The notes under the pieces: model-generated
The model's input: the letters and a program-made list of their open reading frames with translations, nothing else
Databases searched by the model: none
What the model was told of the DNA's origin: nothing
Shown here: positions 24,919 through 33,616 of the stretch, piece after piece
Position numbering within the stretch: the first letter of the stretch is position 1
Layout: every line of letters begins with the position of its first letter
Program-made: the position numbers and the translations under genes
Source: Halolamina sediminis
GTDB lineage: Archaea; Halobacteriota; Halobacteria; Halobacteriales; Haloferacaceae
NCBI RefSeq assembly: GCF_001282785.1
Contig: NZ_CVUA01000001.1
Location: forward strand, 2,356,001-2,420,000
Length of the DNA stretch: 64,000 nt
Reading direction: 5' to 3'

Positions 24919-25092
24919 TCAGTCGTCTTTGATCTCCTCGAACTGGTCGAGCAGCGCCTCCGCGGATTCACCGGAGTCGTAGCTGACGGTTCCGCTGAAC
25001 TCCTCTTCGGCTTCCGCGAACTCGGTGTCCGCTTGGGAAGTCAGCTGCTCGCGGCGTTCGTGCTCTCCTTCATCATAGGCACCGAATGACAT
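24919..25092 (-). CDS. DUF5786 family small acidic protein (57 aa)
   Basis: ATG at 25092 to TGA at 24919. The protein begins MSFGAYDEGEHERREQL and ends SAEALLDQFEEIKDD. The MxFGxYDE start and LLDxxxEIKDD end are the signature of DUF5786, a small haloarchaeal family of unknown function. It is highly acidic with no cysteines. It lies divergent from the DUF5784 gene, with an AT-rich stretch (about 25093-25130) between them. Confidence 0.75.
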   Translation of the reverse strand: MSFGAYDEGEHERREQLTSQADTEFAEAEEEFSGTVSYDSGESAEALLDQFEEIKDD

Positions 25093-25217
25093 GACAACTA
25101 CTCACTTTGTGGGTAGGTAGCATATACGTGTCGGTTACTTTCACCCGGATCGCCGTGACAGACGACTCTCCCGGCACGCCTCGAAACCTGTAAACCCCCA
25201 CATCACCGAGTGAAACC

Positions 25218-26234
25218 GTGGCAAAGCCGCTTCGGTTCCGATACGCTCCCGGGTCGTGGTCCGAGGCGCGCGTTCGCGACGAGTTGCTCCAGGCGCTGCA
25301 GGCCAACATCGGGGCGGAGATGGGAGGCCCGTGGTACAGCTCGCCGGACGGCGTCGACGCCGTCCGGTTCGAGATGGACAACGGCGACATCGCGCTGTTC
25401 TGCTGGGACGGCGACGCCGGCTACTGGCTGGGCAACACTGAGACGCCGTCGGCGCTCTGGCGTACCGACAAGGTTGGGTTCGAGGAGGTCCCCTACCCGA
25501 TCCGGCGGTGGGCCGAGCGGGAGCTGCTCGCCCAGCTCACCGAGGAGTCGCCGTGGCTCGAAGAGTACCCGCACCTGTCGTGGTTCTTCCTCCCGGTGTT
25601 CCTCTCGAAGGACGGCCGGGAGACCACCCGGGAGTTCTTCCACGACCACGCCGCGGGCTTTCCCGACGCCGATCGGGACGAGGCGCTGTCGTTCTACGAG
25701 GAGCTACTCTCCTCGGGCGCGCTCGACGAGTACCGCGAGACGATGGCGGGCAAGCTGGGGACCTCCGAGACGATGGATCTCACCCGGATGTCGGCGACGA
25801 TGGGGGAGTTCAACGCCGCCGCGGTCCTGCTGGAGGCCGGCTACGACGTGACCCCCGAGGCGGCAGTGACGACCGGGCACTCGATCGACTACCGCGCCAG
25901 CCGCGACGGCGACGCCGAGGCGTCGCTGGTCGAGGTGACGCGACCACTTCCGCCGAAACACCGCGCCGCGGGCTCGCCGGTAACCGCGATCCGGGAGACC
26001 GCCGAGACCAAATCCTCCGGCCAGCTCGAGGAGCACGGCGGCGGCGTCACGCTGTTCGTCGACTGCTCCTCGTTCCCGGACGACGACTGGCTCGCGATCG
26101 CCGGCGAGCGGCCCGAGGTGCGTCACCGGCCGGCGGTCGTGTTCCGCGCCCGGCCCTCGGGCCGCATCGAGGCCTACCGGAAAGGCGGGCTCCCGCTGGA
26201 TCTCGGCGACGCCGTCGAGTGGGTCGACGACTGA
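25218..26234 (+). CDS. DUF5784 family protein
   Basis: A 338-residue soluble acidic protein starting at GTG: MAKPLRFRYAPGSWSEARVR. It contains GGPWYSSPDGVDAVRFEMDNG, an internal helical region (residues 130-190) and a nuclease-like-looking C-terminal half (AAVLLEAGYDVTPEA, SLVEVTRPLPPKHR, then TLFVDCSSF). I recognise DUF5784. The arrangement of acidic residues, E and a lysine in the C-terminal half hints at a restriction-endonuclease-like fold, but this is speculation. It is followed 40 bases later by the PHP gene. Confidence 0.72.
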   Translation: MAKPLRFRYAPGSWSEARVRDELLQALQANIGAEMGGPWYSSPDGVDAVRFEMDNGDIALFCWDGDAGYWLGNTETPSALWRTDKVGFEEVPYPIRRWAERELLAQLTEESPWLEEYPHLSWFFLPVFLSKDGRETTREFFHDHAAGFPDADRDEALSFYEELLSSGALDEYRETMAGKLGTSETMDLTRMSATMGEFNAAAVLLEAGYDVTPEAAVTTGHSIDYRASRDGDAEASLVEVTRPLPPKHRAAGSPVTAIRETAETKSSGQLEEHGGGVTLFVDCSSFPDDDWLAIAGERPEVRHRPAVVFRARPSGRIEAYRKGGLPLDLGDAVEWVDD

Positions 26235-26274
26235 CACCGCAAGCGGTTTCTCCCGCGGCCGACAGTTTCCGGCA

Positions 26275-27099
26275 ATGAGCGTCGTCGCCGACCTCCACAC
26301 CCACACCACTGTCTCCGACGGCACCTTCTCGCTCGACGGGCTGGTCGAGACCGCCCGTTCCGAGGGGCTCGACGCCGTCGCCGTCACCGACCACGACCGC
26401 TACCATCCCGATCTCTCGGCTCCCGTCGAACGCCGCGGCGACCTGCTCGTCGTCCGGGGGATCGAGCTCCGCGTCGAGACCGACCACGAGCGCGTCGACC
26501 TGCTGGGGTACGGCCTCGAACCCACCGACGCGCTGACCGCGGAGGTCGAACGGCTCCAGCAGGATCGCGTCGACCGCGGGCGGAAGATCGTCGAGAACGT
26601 CGAGGCTGAACTGGGCGTCGATCTCGGCATCGACCCCCACCCGGGGCTGGGGCGGCCCCACATCGCCCGCGCGGTCGTCGAGAGCGACGCCGACTACGAC
26701 GCCGTCGGCGACGTGTTCGACGACCTGATCGGCGACGACTGCTCGTGTTACGTCGCCCGGACCGTCCCCGACTTCGGGACGGGCCGGGAACTACTCGAAG
26801 ACGCCTGCGCGTTCGTCGGGCTCGCCCACCCGCTGCGCTACGACGACCCCGAGGCCGCGCTGGAACTGACGGCCGACCTCGACGCTGTCGAGCGCTACTA
26901 CCCGTACGATCGTCCGGTATCGCCCGACGACGCCGCGGCGCTCGACCCCCGACCCGTCGAGGCTGCCATCGCCGACTACGACCTGCTCGCGACCGGTGGC
27001 ACCGACGCCCACGAGCAGGAGTTGGCCGTCGACGGCCTCCCGCAGGCTGCGTGGGAGCGCGTCCGCGAGCGCCTGCCCGAGCCGGTCGAACTCGCTTGA
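26275..27099 (+). CDS. PHP-domain metal-dependent phosphoesterase
   Basis: A 274-residue protein of the PHP family. It shows ADLHTHTTVSDGTF at residues 5-18 (metal His pair), VAVTDHDRYH near 40, GIELRVETDHERVDLLG, GLAHPLRY and a C-terminal GGTDAHE motif. Related enzymes hydrolyse 3',5'-nucleoside bisphosphates or short RNA 5' ends (RNase AM type). The exact substrate is not determinable here. It reads in the same direction as the DedA gene, which has its own TATA box. Confidence 0.88.
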   Translation: MSVVADLHTHTTVSDGTFSLDGLVETARSEGLDAVAVTDHDRYHPDLSAPVERRGDLLVVRGIELRVETDHERVDLLGYGLEPTDALTAEVERLQQDRVDRGRKIVENVEAELGVDLGIDPHPGLGRPHIARAVVESDADYDAVGDVFDDLIGDDCSCYVARTVPDFGTGRELLEDACAFVGLAHPLRYDDPEAALELTADLDAVERYYPYDRPVSPDDAAALDPRPVEAAIADYDLLATGGTDAHEQELAVDGLPQAAWERVRERLPEPVELA

Positions 27100-27122
27100 A
27101 CCCCCTACTGGCGAGAGTAACT

Positions 27123-27130
27123 GATTTATC
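27123..27130 (+). promoter_or_regulatory. TATA box of the DedA-family gene
   Basis: GATTTATC lies about 26 bases before GTG 27153. It supports that GTG as a leaderless start rather than the ATG at 27177. Confidence 0.6.
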
Positions 27131-27152
27131 CGCGACCCCGGTAACGGCGGCC

Positions 27153-27674
27153 GTGAACGAGGGGATCGTCGCCGAGATGCCGGGGTGGCTGCAGTCGCTG
27201 CTGACCTCGGAGTGGGCGTACGTCGTCCTGTTCGGGGTGTTCGTCCTCGAAGGGGCGATGCTGATGTACTTCGTCCCCAGCGAACTCCTCGTCCCGGGGT
27301 CGCTGGCGCTGCTGGGCCACGGCCCGGACGAACTCCTTCCCCTGCTCGGCGTCGCCGTCCTCGGCGCCACGGTCGGGCAGGTCGTGCTGTTTACCGTCGC
27401 TCGACGGGCCGGCCGGGAGTACCTCCTGCAGAACAGATGGTTCCGCGTGAGCGAGGGGACGCTGACCCGCTTCGACGGCTGGTTCGAGCGCTGGGGCGGC
27501 TACGCGGTCGCCGGCAGCAACGCGATGCTGTTCACCCGCGGGATGTTGACGGTGCCGGCGGGGCTGGCGTCGATGGACCGCAGGCGGTTCGTCGCGCTCT
27601 CGGCACTGGGGACGCTCGTGTTCGAGTCCGCGCTCGCGGCGCTGTACGTGTTCGGCGTCGACGTGCTTTGGTGA
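27153..27674 (+). CDS. DedA/SNARE-associated (VTT) family membrane protein
   Basis: A 173-residue membrane protein with about four to five hydrophobic segments. The re-entrant motif MYFVPSELLVPGSLALLGHG and the later WGGYAVAGSNAMLFTRGMLTVPAGLASM (F..R..P..AG pattern) are the DedA hallmarks. Members act as lipid scramblases or transporters and in membrane homeostasis. It is slightly shorter than bacterial DedA. The GTG start is chosen from the TATA spacing. Confidence 0.85.
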   Translation: MNEGIVAEMPGWLQSLLTSEWAYVVLFGVFVLEGAMLMYFVPSELLVPGSLALLGHGPDELLPLLGVAVLGATVGQVVLFTVARRAGREYLLQNRWFRVSEGTLTRFDGWFERWGGYAVAGSNAMLFTRGMLTVPAGLASMDRRRFVALSALGTLVFESALAALYVFGVDVLW

Positions 27675-27675
27675 G

Positions 27676-27840
27676 CTACTCCGCGCGGTCGATCTCGGTC
27701 CGCTCCCGCAGCGCTTCGAGCCCCTCGTCGTCGGCCAACTCCTCGACGCGCTCCTGGAAGTGCTCCTCGCAGAGACCAACCTTGATCCCGTCCGTTTCCG
27801 CGGCGTAGACGGCATCGTCGTCGCAGTAGTGACACTTCAT
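27676..27840 (-). CDS. DUF6757 family small zinc-finger protein (54 aa)
   Basis: ATG at 27840, TAG at 27676. It begins MKCHYCDDDAVYAAETDG, then KVGLCEEHFQERVEEL. The CxxC...CxxH pattern should bind one zinc. I recognise this as DUF6757, a small haloarchaeal family without known function. It is convergent with the DedA gene, with one base between their stops. Confidence 0.78.
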   Translation of the reverse strand: MKCHYCDDDAVYAAETDGIKVGLCEEHFQERVEELADDEGLEALRERTEIDRAE

Positions 27841-27932
27841 ACGTGAACTGCTAGGCGGTCCAGTCGGTTAAAAACGCGGGTCGCGGCCGGGCGGAACGAC
27901 GCGGTTTTGCCGCCGGAGACGCTGTTCTCGGC

Positions 27933-28937
27933 ATGGAGCAGATCCCTCGCCCCGGCCGCGACGACGCCCGCCGTCCGCGGCGCCTGCGGGCCGACGGCGT
28001 CCGGTCGCTCGTCTCGGAGACCAGCCTCGACGCGACAGACCTGATCGCACCCGTGTTCGTCGACGCGACGACCGACGAACGCGTCCCGATCGAGTCGATG
28101 CCCGGCCACGAGCGCGTCCCCGTCGACGACGCCGTCGCCCGTGTCGAGGAGGTGCTGGAAACGGGCGTCGAGGCGGTGATGGTGTTCGGCATCCCGGAGT
28201 TCAAGGACGGCCGCGGCACCCGCGCCTACGCCGAGAACGGCGTCGTCCAGCGCGCCGTCCGGGAGATCACCGAGGAGACGGACGCCTACGTCATCACGGA
28301 CGTCTGTCTCTGTGAGTACACCGACCACGGCCACTGCGGGGTCGTTGAGGGCGACGCCGAGGAGGACCCACACCTGACCGTCCGGAACGACGAGAGCGTC
28401 GAACTGCTCGCCGAGACTGCGGTCTCCCACGCCGAGGCGGGCGCGGACATGGTCGCCCCCTCCGCCAGCCTCGACGGAATGGTGGGTGCGATCCGTGAGG
28501 GGCTCGACGACGCGGGGTTCCGGAACCTCCCGATCATGTCCTACGCCGCGAAGTACGAGTCCGCGTTCTACGGCCCGTTCCGCGACGCCGCCGACGGCGC
28601 GCCAGCCTTCGGCGACCGCCGACACTACCAGATGGACCCCGGCAACGCGCGGGAGGCCCGCCGCGAGGTCGAACTCGACGTGGAGGAGGGGGCGGACGTC
28701 CTGATGGTCAAGCCCGCGCTGCCGTACCTTGACGTGGTCACGGACGTGCGCCGCGAGCACGACCACCCCGTGGCGGCGTACAACGTCTCCGGCGAGTACG
28801 CGATGCTGCACGCCGCCGCCGAAAAGGGGTGGCTCGATCTGGACGCCGTGGCTCAGGAGTCGCTGCTGTCGATCAAGCGCGCCGGTGCGGACCTGATCCT
28901 CACGTACTTCGCCGAGGACGTGGCGGAGTCGCTCTGA
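27933..28937 (+). CDS. hemB: Delta-aminolevulinic acid dehydratase (porphobilinogen synthase)
   Basis: A 334-residue TIM-barrel enzyme that joins two 5-aminolevulinate molecules to porphobilinogen in haem and cobalamin synthesis. Visible are the zinc cysteine cluster [14 protein letters not shown] near residue 125, the first Schiff-base lysine in [18 protein letters not shown] near 200, and [12 protein letters not shown] with the second lysine near 255. The length is normal. Other hem genes are not in this window. Confidence 0.96.
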   Translation: MEQIPRPGRDDARRPRRLRADGVRSLVSETSLDATDLIAPVFVDATTDERVPIESMPGHERVPVDDAVARVEEVLETGVEAVMVFGIPEFKDGRGTRAYAENGVVQRAVREITEETDAYVITDVCLCEYTDHGHCGVVEGDAEEDPHLTVRNDESVELLAETAVSHAEAGADMVAPSASLDGMVGAIREGLDDAGFRNLPIMSYAAKYESAFYGPFRDAADGAPAFGDRRHYQMDPGNAREARREVELDVEEGADVLMVKPALPYLDVVTDVRREHDHPVAAYNVSGEYAMLHAAAEKGWLDLDAVAQESLLSIKRAGADLILTYFAEDVAESL

Positions 28938-29000
28938 GTCGGTGGAGCGTGTAGACTGCGACGTTTCTCGCTCACTGTTCGAGAGTCGACGGCGGAGCGC

Positions 29001-29342
29001 TCACGCGAGCGTGTCGCCGAGCACGATCAACACCGCGAGGCTCCACAGGAACACCCCGAGCCCGTAGAGCAGGAGGGTGAGCCGGAGCGGGACCGCAGTA
29101 CTCGGGTGGGGTAACAGCCCCGCCTCGTCGAACTCCGCCTCGCCGTCGTCCGAGTTTTCGGCGCCGCCGAGGCTCGTCGTCCCGGCGGTGCCACCGTTGA
29201 GAACGGCCACGAGCAGGCCGACCGCGGCCAACACGAGGATAAACGCGAGCGAGTGCGTCGCGAAATACACCGTCCCGACCGTGAGCAGGCCGAGGAGACC
29301 GGTGTAGAGCAGGACTGGTTTCCAGAGGGAACGGAGGGCCAT
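29001..29342 (-). CDS. Small four-helix membrane protein, unknown function
   Basis: A 113-residue protein with hydrophobic segments at about residues 8-25, 29-48 and 84-110. They are separated by an acidic linker (GGAENSDDGEAEFDEAGLLP). No family was recognised; the layout is common among haloarchaeal membrane proteins of unknown function. It is convergent with hemB. Confidence 0.6.
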   Translation of the reverse strand: MALRSLWKPVLLYTGLLGLLTVGTVYFATHSLAFILVLAAVGLLVAVLNGGTAGTTSLGGAENSDDGEAEFDEAGLLPHPSTAVPLRLTLLLYGLGVFLWSLAVLIVLGDTLA

Positions 29343-29635
29343 GAGGACTGTCGTCGGAGCGAACGCAGAAATCCTTTCCGTCGGAGCGGTGGCTCACGTG
29401 GAGTGTCGCTGTCTGCGCGGCTGTTCGGCGTTTTTCGGGTTTTGCCTCGCTCGCGTTCCGAGGGGGTTTGCCGTGCGGTCGCTTCGCTCCCTCACGGTTT
29501 CCAGCGTCGCTGCTCGCGGGTCGTTACACTCCCCGCTCGCTTCTCGAGGTGGTTTGCCGTCGCGCCGAAGGCGCGACGTTTTCCCACCTCGCTTCCGAAC
29601 CAAACGGTTTTGCGTCACCGCGTGGACTCCCACCC
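29343..29635. repeat. Divergent region with nested hairpins
   Basis: 293 bases without a gene. It contains CGCTCGCGTTCCGAGG-type sequence shared with the repeats at 32361-32428 and 34513-34577. It also has an outer stem, CGAGGTGG/CCACCTCG, enclosing the perfect hairpin GTCGCGCC-GAA-GGCGCGAC (about 29548-29593). It separates the minus-strand membrane protein from the plus-strand stress protein. Confidence 0.6.
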
Positions 29636-30043
29636 ATGGAGCCGTTCGACCGCGTACTCGTCGCCGTCGACGGGAGCGAGGAGTCGACCCGGGCCGTCGA
29701 GTACGCCGTGGCGGTCGCCGACACGTACGACGCCGCGGTCCACGTCGTCTACGTACTCGGCGAGAGCGTCGCCGACAACTACGAGTCGGAGGGGTACGCC
29801 GAGACCGCCGAGGAGCTCGCCGCCGAACGCGGCGTCGAGATCGAGGCCTCGACGGTCTCGGGGTTCTCGAAGAACCGTCTCAGCCAACACCCCGGCAGCG
29901 TCGTCCTCGACACCGCCGAGGAGGTCGGGGCGGACTTTCTCGTCGTTCCGCGGGAGCCACAGACCGGTACCCGCGCAGCCGTCCTGGAGAAAACGGCGGA
30001 GTACGTGCTTCGCTACGCGAGTCAGCCGGTGCTCTCGGTCTGA
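29636..30043 (+). CDS. Universal stress protein family
   Basis: A 135-residue single-domain USP starting MEPFDRVLVAVDGSEESTRA. It has GVEIEAST in the middle but lacks the clear ATP-binding G-2x-G-9x-G(S/T) end: VVPREPQTGTRAAVLEKTAEYVLR replaces it. It may therefore belong to the non-ATP-binding subgroup. Its last 22 bases overlap the convergent acetyltransferase gene. Confidence 0.85.
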   Translation: MEPFDRVLVAVDGSEESTRAVEYAVAVADTYDAAVHVVYVLGESVADNYESEGYAETAEELAAERGVEIEASTVSGFSKNRLSQHPGSVVLDTAEEVGADFLVVPREPQTGTRAAVLEKTAEYVLRYASQPVLSV

Positions 30044-30585
30044 GCGTCGAGCCGGATCGCCATCTCCAACTCGAAGCTCTCGGCGTCGGTCGTCTCGAAC
30101 CCGATCTTCTCGTACAGCCCGACAGCGGCGCGGTTCCAGCGCTCGACAGTGAGCCACACTTTCGTGATCCCCTGCTCGGCGCCGTAGCCCAGCGCCGTCT
30201 CGATCAGCGCGGTGCCGATCCCCGCCCCTTGGTGGGACTGGAGCACGAAGATCGCGAGCTCGTACGGCGACTCCGTCCCGTTCTCGGGCACCAGCGTCAC
30301 GTGGCCGACCACGTCGTCGCCGTCGAGCGCGAACACGTTGTAGCAGCCTCCGTCGAGGATGCGGTCGAGCCAGTCCTCCAGCTGTGAGGGGCGACTCGGG
30401 GGGATCCCCTGTGCCCGGTCGGCCGGGTCGAACGCCTCGTACATCGCCCGCAGCGCCTCGCGGTCGCTCTCGCTGCCGTCGTCGGCACGGAGCCGGATCT
30501 GTCGGCCGTCCGCGTCCTCGACTGTTCGGGGCGGCGTCGGGAGCTCCCCGACGGCGTCGTCGGGGTAGCGCTGTGGTCCGGTCAT
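30022..30585 (-). CDS. GNAT family N-acetyltransferase
   Basis: A 187-residue acetyl-CoA-dependent transferase. It has a proline-rich lead (residues 1-25), IRLRADDGSESDREALRAMY, then VVGHVTLVP. The acetyl-CoA loop FVLQSHQGAGIGTALIETAL is near residue 115 (Q..G.G). VWLTVERWNRAAVGLYEKIGFE is the usual C-terminal signature. The target is unknown. It starts 2 bases after the stop of the USP gene, so the two form an operon. Confidence 0.9.
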   Translation of the reverse strand: MTGPQRYPDDAVGELPTPPRTVEDADGRQIRLRADDGSESDREALRAMYEAFDPADRAQGIPPSRPSQLEDWLDRILDGGCYNVFALDGDDVVGHVTLVPENGTESPYELAIFVLQSHQGAGIGTALIETALGYGAEQGITKVWLTVERWNRAAVGLYEKIGFETTDAESFELEMAIRLDAQTESTG

Positions 30586-30587
30586 GC

Positions 30588-30956
30588 TCAGCGGACCAGC
30601 CTGACCGTCGTGTGGGCGTTCAGCAGGACGAACTCCGCGATGCTGCCGACGTTGATCTTCCCCATCGGGCTGGTCTGGCCGCCGCCCAGCGCGATCTCGT
30701 CGAACCCCTCGCGCTCGGCCATATCGACCAGTTCGCTCCCCGGGTCGCCGTCGACCTGTCGGATCTCCGCGTCGATGCCGGCGGTGTCGAGCTCCTCGCG
30801 TGCTCGCTCGGCGACCGCGTCGCGCGAACGGGGCGACCGAGGGTTCTCGACGATCGCGATCGTGAGCTCGTCGTCGACCGCCGCCGCGCGCTCGACCACG
30901 CGCTCCAGCGCCCGGATCGAGTCGTCGCTCCCGCCGATACCGAGCAGCACCTTCAT
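30588..30956 (-). CDS. Universal stress protein family
   Basis: A 122-residue USP starting MKVLLGIGGSDDSIRALERV, then LTIAIVENPRSP, VDGDPGSELVDMAEREG and the C-terminal GGGQTSPMGKINVGSIAEFV. The G..S..GKI.VGS motif is the ATP-binding type. The start at 30956 is preferred over an ATG 27 bases upstream because it begins the fold. It is upstream partner of the acetyltransferase gene. Confidence 0.88.
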   Translation of the reverse strand: MKVLLGIGGSDDSIRALERVVERAAAVDDELTIAIVENPRSPRSRDAVAERAREELDTAGIDAEIRQVDGDPGSELVDMAEREGFDEIALGGGQTSPMGKINVGSIAEFVLLNAHTTVRLVR

Positions 30957-31052
30957 GCTCGGCCGCATGATCGCTCGGCTCATAAACCCCGCGGGCCGGA
31001 TCGACCGGCCGCGGTGGACAGCCCTATGTCCGTGGCTGTGTCAGGTGTGGGC

Positions 31053-31736
31053 ATGAGCGACGATCCGATGCCGCCGGGGACGGAGGCCGACGGCGACGAC
31101 GCGACCGACCGGGAGTTCGAGGCGAAGCGGGAGACGACGGCCGATTCCGCCGAGAACGGGGCCGGCGACGAGAGCCCGACGACCTCCCGCGACGTGGAGC
31201 TCCCGGAGGACGTGCCCGAGGACGTGGCCGAGTACGAGCGCTTCACCAAGATGGACCGCGCGGACTACGACCGCGTCAACGAGTTCCTGCGCGATCGGAC
31301 GTACATTACCGCCCGCGAGTGGGCGATCGCCCGGCTCTGTGCGGACTTCCGGACCGAGACCGGCGTCGAGATGACCAAGATCGGCGAGAACCTCCCGCGG
31401 CTGGTGCCCTTTATGACCGACACGTACACCCCGCAGGCGGTGAATCAGGCCCGCGCCTCCTTCGAGGAGAAGGTGACCAAGGCGGGTGCGACGTTCCTCT
31501 ACGGCGCGATGTCGGGCTTTTACACCGCCGAGGAGCTCGACGAGACGATGTACGAGGTGACCGAGATCGCGAAGTTCCTGCTGGAGGTCGAGGGGGTGGA
31601 TCTCTCCGTCGAGGAGGAACTGGAGGCAGAAGACGAGATCTCGCGGGTGATGCGTGAGGTGCGGGAGGCGTCGGCGGAGGTGCGCGGCGAGGAGGTGAAG
31701 TGCCCGGAGTGCGGGCACGTTCACGAGACGGAGTAG
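31053..31736 (+). CDS. DUF5806 family protein
   Basis: A 227-residue acidic protein. The first 50 residues are disordered and Asp/Glu-rich. The conserved core follows (YERFTKMDRADYDRVNEFL, ARLCADFRTETGVEMTKIGENLPRLVPFM, TFLYGAMSGFYTAEEL). It ends in a CPECGHVHE zinc-knuckle-like tail. I recognise DUF5806; its function is unknown. ATG 31053 begins the family-like MSDD start; another in-frame ATG is at 31026. It ends just before repeat copy 2. Confidence 0.75.
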   Translation: MSDDPMPPGTEADGDDATDREFEAKRETTADSAENGAGDESPTTSRDVELPEDVPEDVAEYERFTKMDRADYDRVNEFLRDRTYITAREWAIARLCADFRTETGVEMTKIGENLPRLVPFMTDTYTPQAVNQARASFEEKVTKAGATFLYGAMSGFYTAEELDETMYEVTEIAKFLLEVEGVDLSVEEELEAEDEISRVMREVREASAEVRGEEVKCPECGHVHETE

Positions 31737-31905
31737 GGGTTAGTGGTGCCCAGGCACCCTATTTCGGAGGCAACATCTCGGTCGTTGGTAACTGAGACAG
31801 CACCCGCGACAGCAACAGCATCTCGATGCTAGACCACTTGTGACTGCAGGGTGCCGGGCACGAGGCCCGGCACAGTCCCGAGTCCCCACCCCTCCCCCCG
31901 CGAGC

Positions 31906-31962
31906 GTCGACGAGAATCGAAGATTCTCGGCTGCCAACCAGAACGCTTCGCGTTCTGGTGAC
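31906..31962. mobile_element. Double-hairpin module inside element copy 2
   Basis: 57 bases: GTCGA-CGAGAATC-GAA-GATTCTCG, centre GCTGCCAA, CCAGAACGC-TTC-GCGTTCTGG, end TGAC. Both stems are perfect with 3-base loops. Confidence 0.85.
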
Positions 31963-32034
31963 GCCGACCGTTGGCGCTCGCGAGGCGTCCACCACCACCG
32001 CACCGCGGTCGCTGTCGGCGCGCGACGTGAGCAG

Positions 32035-32090
32035 GGCGAGACCTTCGGTCTCGCTGGCAGTGCGGGCGACGCGTGGGTCGCCCGCACGAC
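32035..32090. mobile_element. Second, more divergent double-hairpin module in copy 2
   Basis: Stem GGCGAGACC-TTC-GGTCTCGC(T), centre TGGCAG, then stem TGCGGGCGAC/GTCGCCCGCA around GCGTGG, ending CGAC. It has the same plan as the other modules but a longer second loop. The other element copies have a different single hairpin at this spot. Confidence 0.6.
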
Positions 32091-32360
32091 GCCTCCGTGG
32101 GCGAACGAGCGCGCGAGGTCCTCGCGAGTGAACCGAGCGAGGGCACGAGAGAGCTTGCTCTCTCGGAGGACGAGCGAACGGACGTGAGCGACCGAGTCGG
32201 CTGGGGAGAGCTGTGGGCTGTGCGGGGCGGTGCGGTCACAAGTTGCCCTGCTCACTCCGCGGTGACGTTCGCGATTGTAGTCGTCGACGACACCCGGAAA
32301 CAGCAACCTCTCCTCTCACCTATTCGCCAAACCCGTCCGCTCGCGGTTCACTCCGCTCAC

Positions 32361-32428
32361 CGCTCGCGTTCCGAGGTCGGTTTTCCGCTCGCTCCCGATC
32401 GTCGCTCGCGTTGTCCCGACCTCGCTAC
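32361..32428. repeat. Hairpin repeat at the 3' end of the aminopeptidase gene
   Basis: Read on the minus strand it starts at the stop codon (TAG) with CGAGGTCGG, runs through AACGCGAGCGACG and AGCGAGCGG, and closes with CCGACCTCG then GAACGCGAGCG. The CGAGGTCGG/CCGACCTCG arms form a 9-pair stem. A closely similar copy begins at the stop of the convergent gnd gene (34513-34577). Confidence 0.75.
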
Positions 32429-33513
32429 TCCCACTGGAACGTCCCGTTACGCTGCACCACCTCGCCGTCCACCTCCATCCGCGAGTCCTCGCTCATGTCG
32501 GTGATCATGTCGACGTGGACCGCCGAGTCGTTCGCCTCGTCCTCGCTGCCCTCGGGGAAGTTCGACTCGTAGGCCCGCCCGAGCGCCAGATGCACCGTAT
32601 CGCCCATCTTCTCGTCGAAGAGGATGCTGTCGGTGAAGCGGTCGATGCCGCGGTTCATCCCGATCCCGAGTTCGCCGAGCCGCCTCGCGCCCTCGTCGGT
32701 GTCGAGCACCTCCGCGATCGCGTCCTCGTTCTGCTCGGCCGCGAAGTCGACGACCTCGCCGTCCTCGAAGGTGAGGTGGACGTTCCGCACGCGCTGGCTG
32801 TTGATCGTCATCGGCACGTCGAAGAACACCTCACCTTCAGTGGCGTGGGGCGCGGTGAACACCTCGCCGGAGGGGAGGTTGTGGGAATCGTACGCGACGC
32901 TCGCCGCGGAGTTCACTGCGGTCCGCTCCTCGATCGACATCGTGAGATCCGTATCCTCCTTGACGATTCGGACTTCGCTCCCGTCGTCCAGCAGCGCCTT
33001 CATCTTCGCCATCTCGTCGGCGAGCTCCTCCCAGTCACGCAGGACGGCGTCGTAGACGAACTGCTGGTACTCCGCGTAGCTCATGCCGGCCTGCTGGGCC
33101 AGCGCGCGGGTGGGGTGAACCGTCGACACCCAGTCGGTGTCCATCCGCGCCTCGCGGATTCCCTGCCGGGCCCGGCCCTTGGCCTGTCGCTTCTCCGCGG
33201 GCACGTCGGCGCCCTCGGTCGTGTTCCGGCCGCCGCCGAGGCGGAGCACCGCGTCGGCGTGCTCGTACAGCGCCCGCTCGTACTCGGGGTCCTCGTCGAA
33301 CTCGCCGCTGTGGGCCCGCGTGTACGCCCGATCCACCTCGTCGGAGCCGTACAGCGTGACGACGTTCGCGTCGCGCTCGCCGAGCTCCTCGGCGACCGCG
33401 ACGGCGAGCTCGTGGGCCCCCTCGGCGACGGAGAGCACCACGTCGTCGCCCGCCTCGATCCGGGCGCTCCAGTCGACCAGCGTCCTCGCGTGCTCGCGGA
33501 CTCGTTCGTCCAT
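32425..33513 (-). CDS. M29-family aminopeptidase (thermophilic metallopeptidase type)
   Basis: A 362-residue metallopeptidase that removes N-terminal amino acids. MDERVREHARTLVDWSARI leads the first lobe. The metal and active-site half includes NLPSGEVFTAPHATEGEVFF (with the key Glu), ELGIGMNRGIDRFTDSILFDEKMGDTVHLALGRAY and DSAVHVDMITDM (late His and Asp ligands). The length is a little below bacterial AmpS/AmpT (about 410). The start at 33513 was chosen because upstream in-frame sequence is not conserved and contains the probable promoter. It is divergent from gnd. Confidence 0.9.
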   Translation of the reverse strand: MDERVREHARTLVDWSARIEAGDDVVLSVAEGAHELAVAVAEELGERDANVVTLYGSDEVDRAYTRAHSGEFDEDPEYERALYEHADAVLRLGGGRNTTEGADVPAEKRQAKGRARQGIREARMDTDWVSTVHPTRALAQQAGMSYAEYQQFVYDAVLRDWEELADEMAKMKALLDDGSEVRIVKEDTDLTMSIEERTAVNSAASVAYDSHNLPSGEVFTAPHATEGEVFFDVPMTINSQRVRNVHLTFEDGEVVDFAAEQNEDAIAEVLDTDEGARRLGELGIGMNRGIDRFTDSILFDEKMGDTVHLALGRAYESNFPEGSEDEANDSAVHVDMITDMSEDSRMEVDGEVVQRNGTFQWE

Positions 33514-33616
33514 GGCGGGAGGTCGGCCCGGGAGCGCAAAATACCCGTGGGACGCCGGCGACCCCCGCGGCGCTCGGGACCGCAACGGCTACACGCGTTC
33601 CCTCACAGCCTCCGGT

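Larger units (their letters stand above)
31806..32245. repeat. Dispersed intergenic element, copy 2 (carries two double-hairpin modules)
   Basis: This occupies most of 31737-32424. The left end GCGACAGCAACAGCATCTCG...GACCACTTGTGACTGC matches copy 1. A hairpin TGCCGGGC/GCCCGGCA follows, then the C-rich strip. A GCGAGCG/CGCTCGC stem holds the module at 31906-31962. GAGGCGTCCACCACC..CACCGCGGTC comes next, then a second module-like pair at 32035-32090 and a perfect hairpin at about 32147-32166 (GAGAGAGC/CTCTCTC). The strip CTGTGGGCTGTGCGGGGCGG follows and the right end is decayed. No gene is supported. Confidence 0.85.

Noticed and set aside
31737-32424. Protein-coding genes within the repeat block
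   Set aside because: Open frames there are Arg/Ser/Thr-rich translations of palindromic DNA and are not shared between the element copies.
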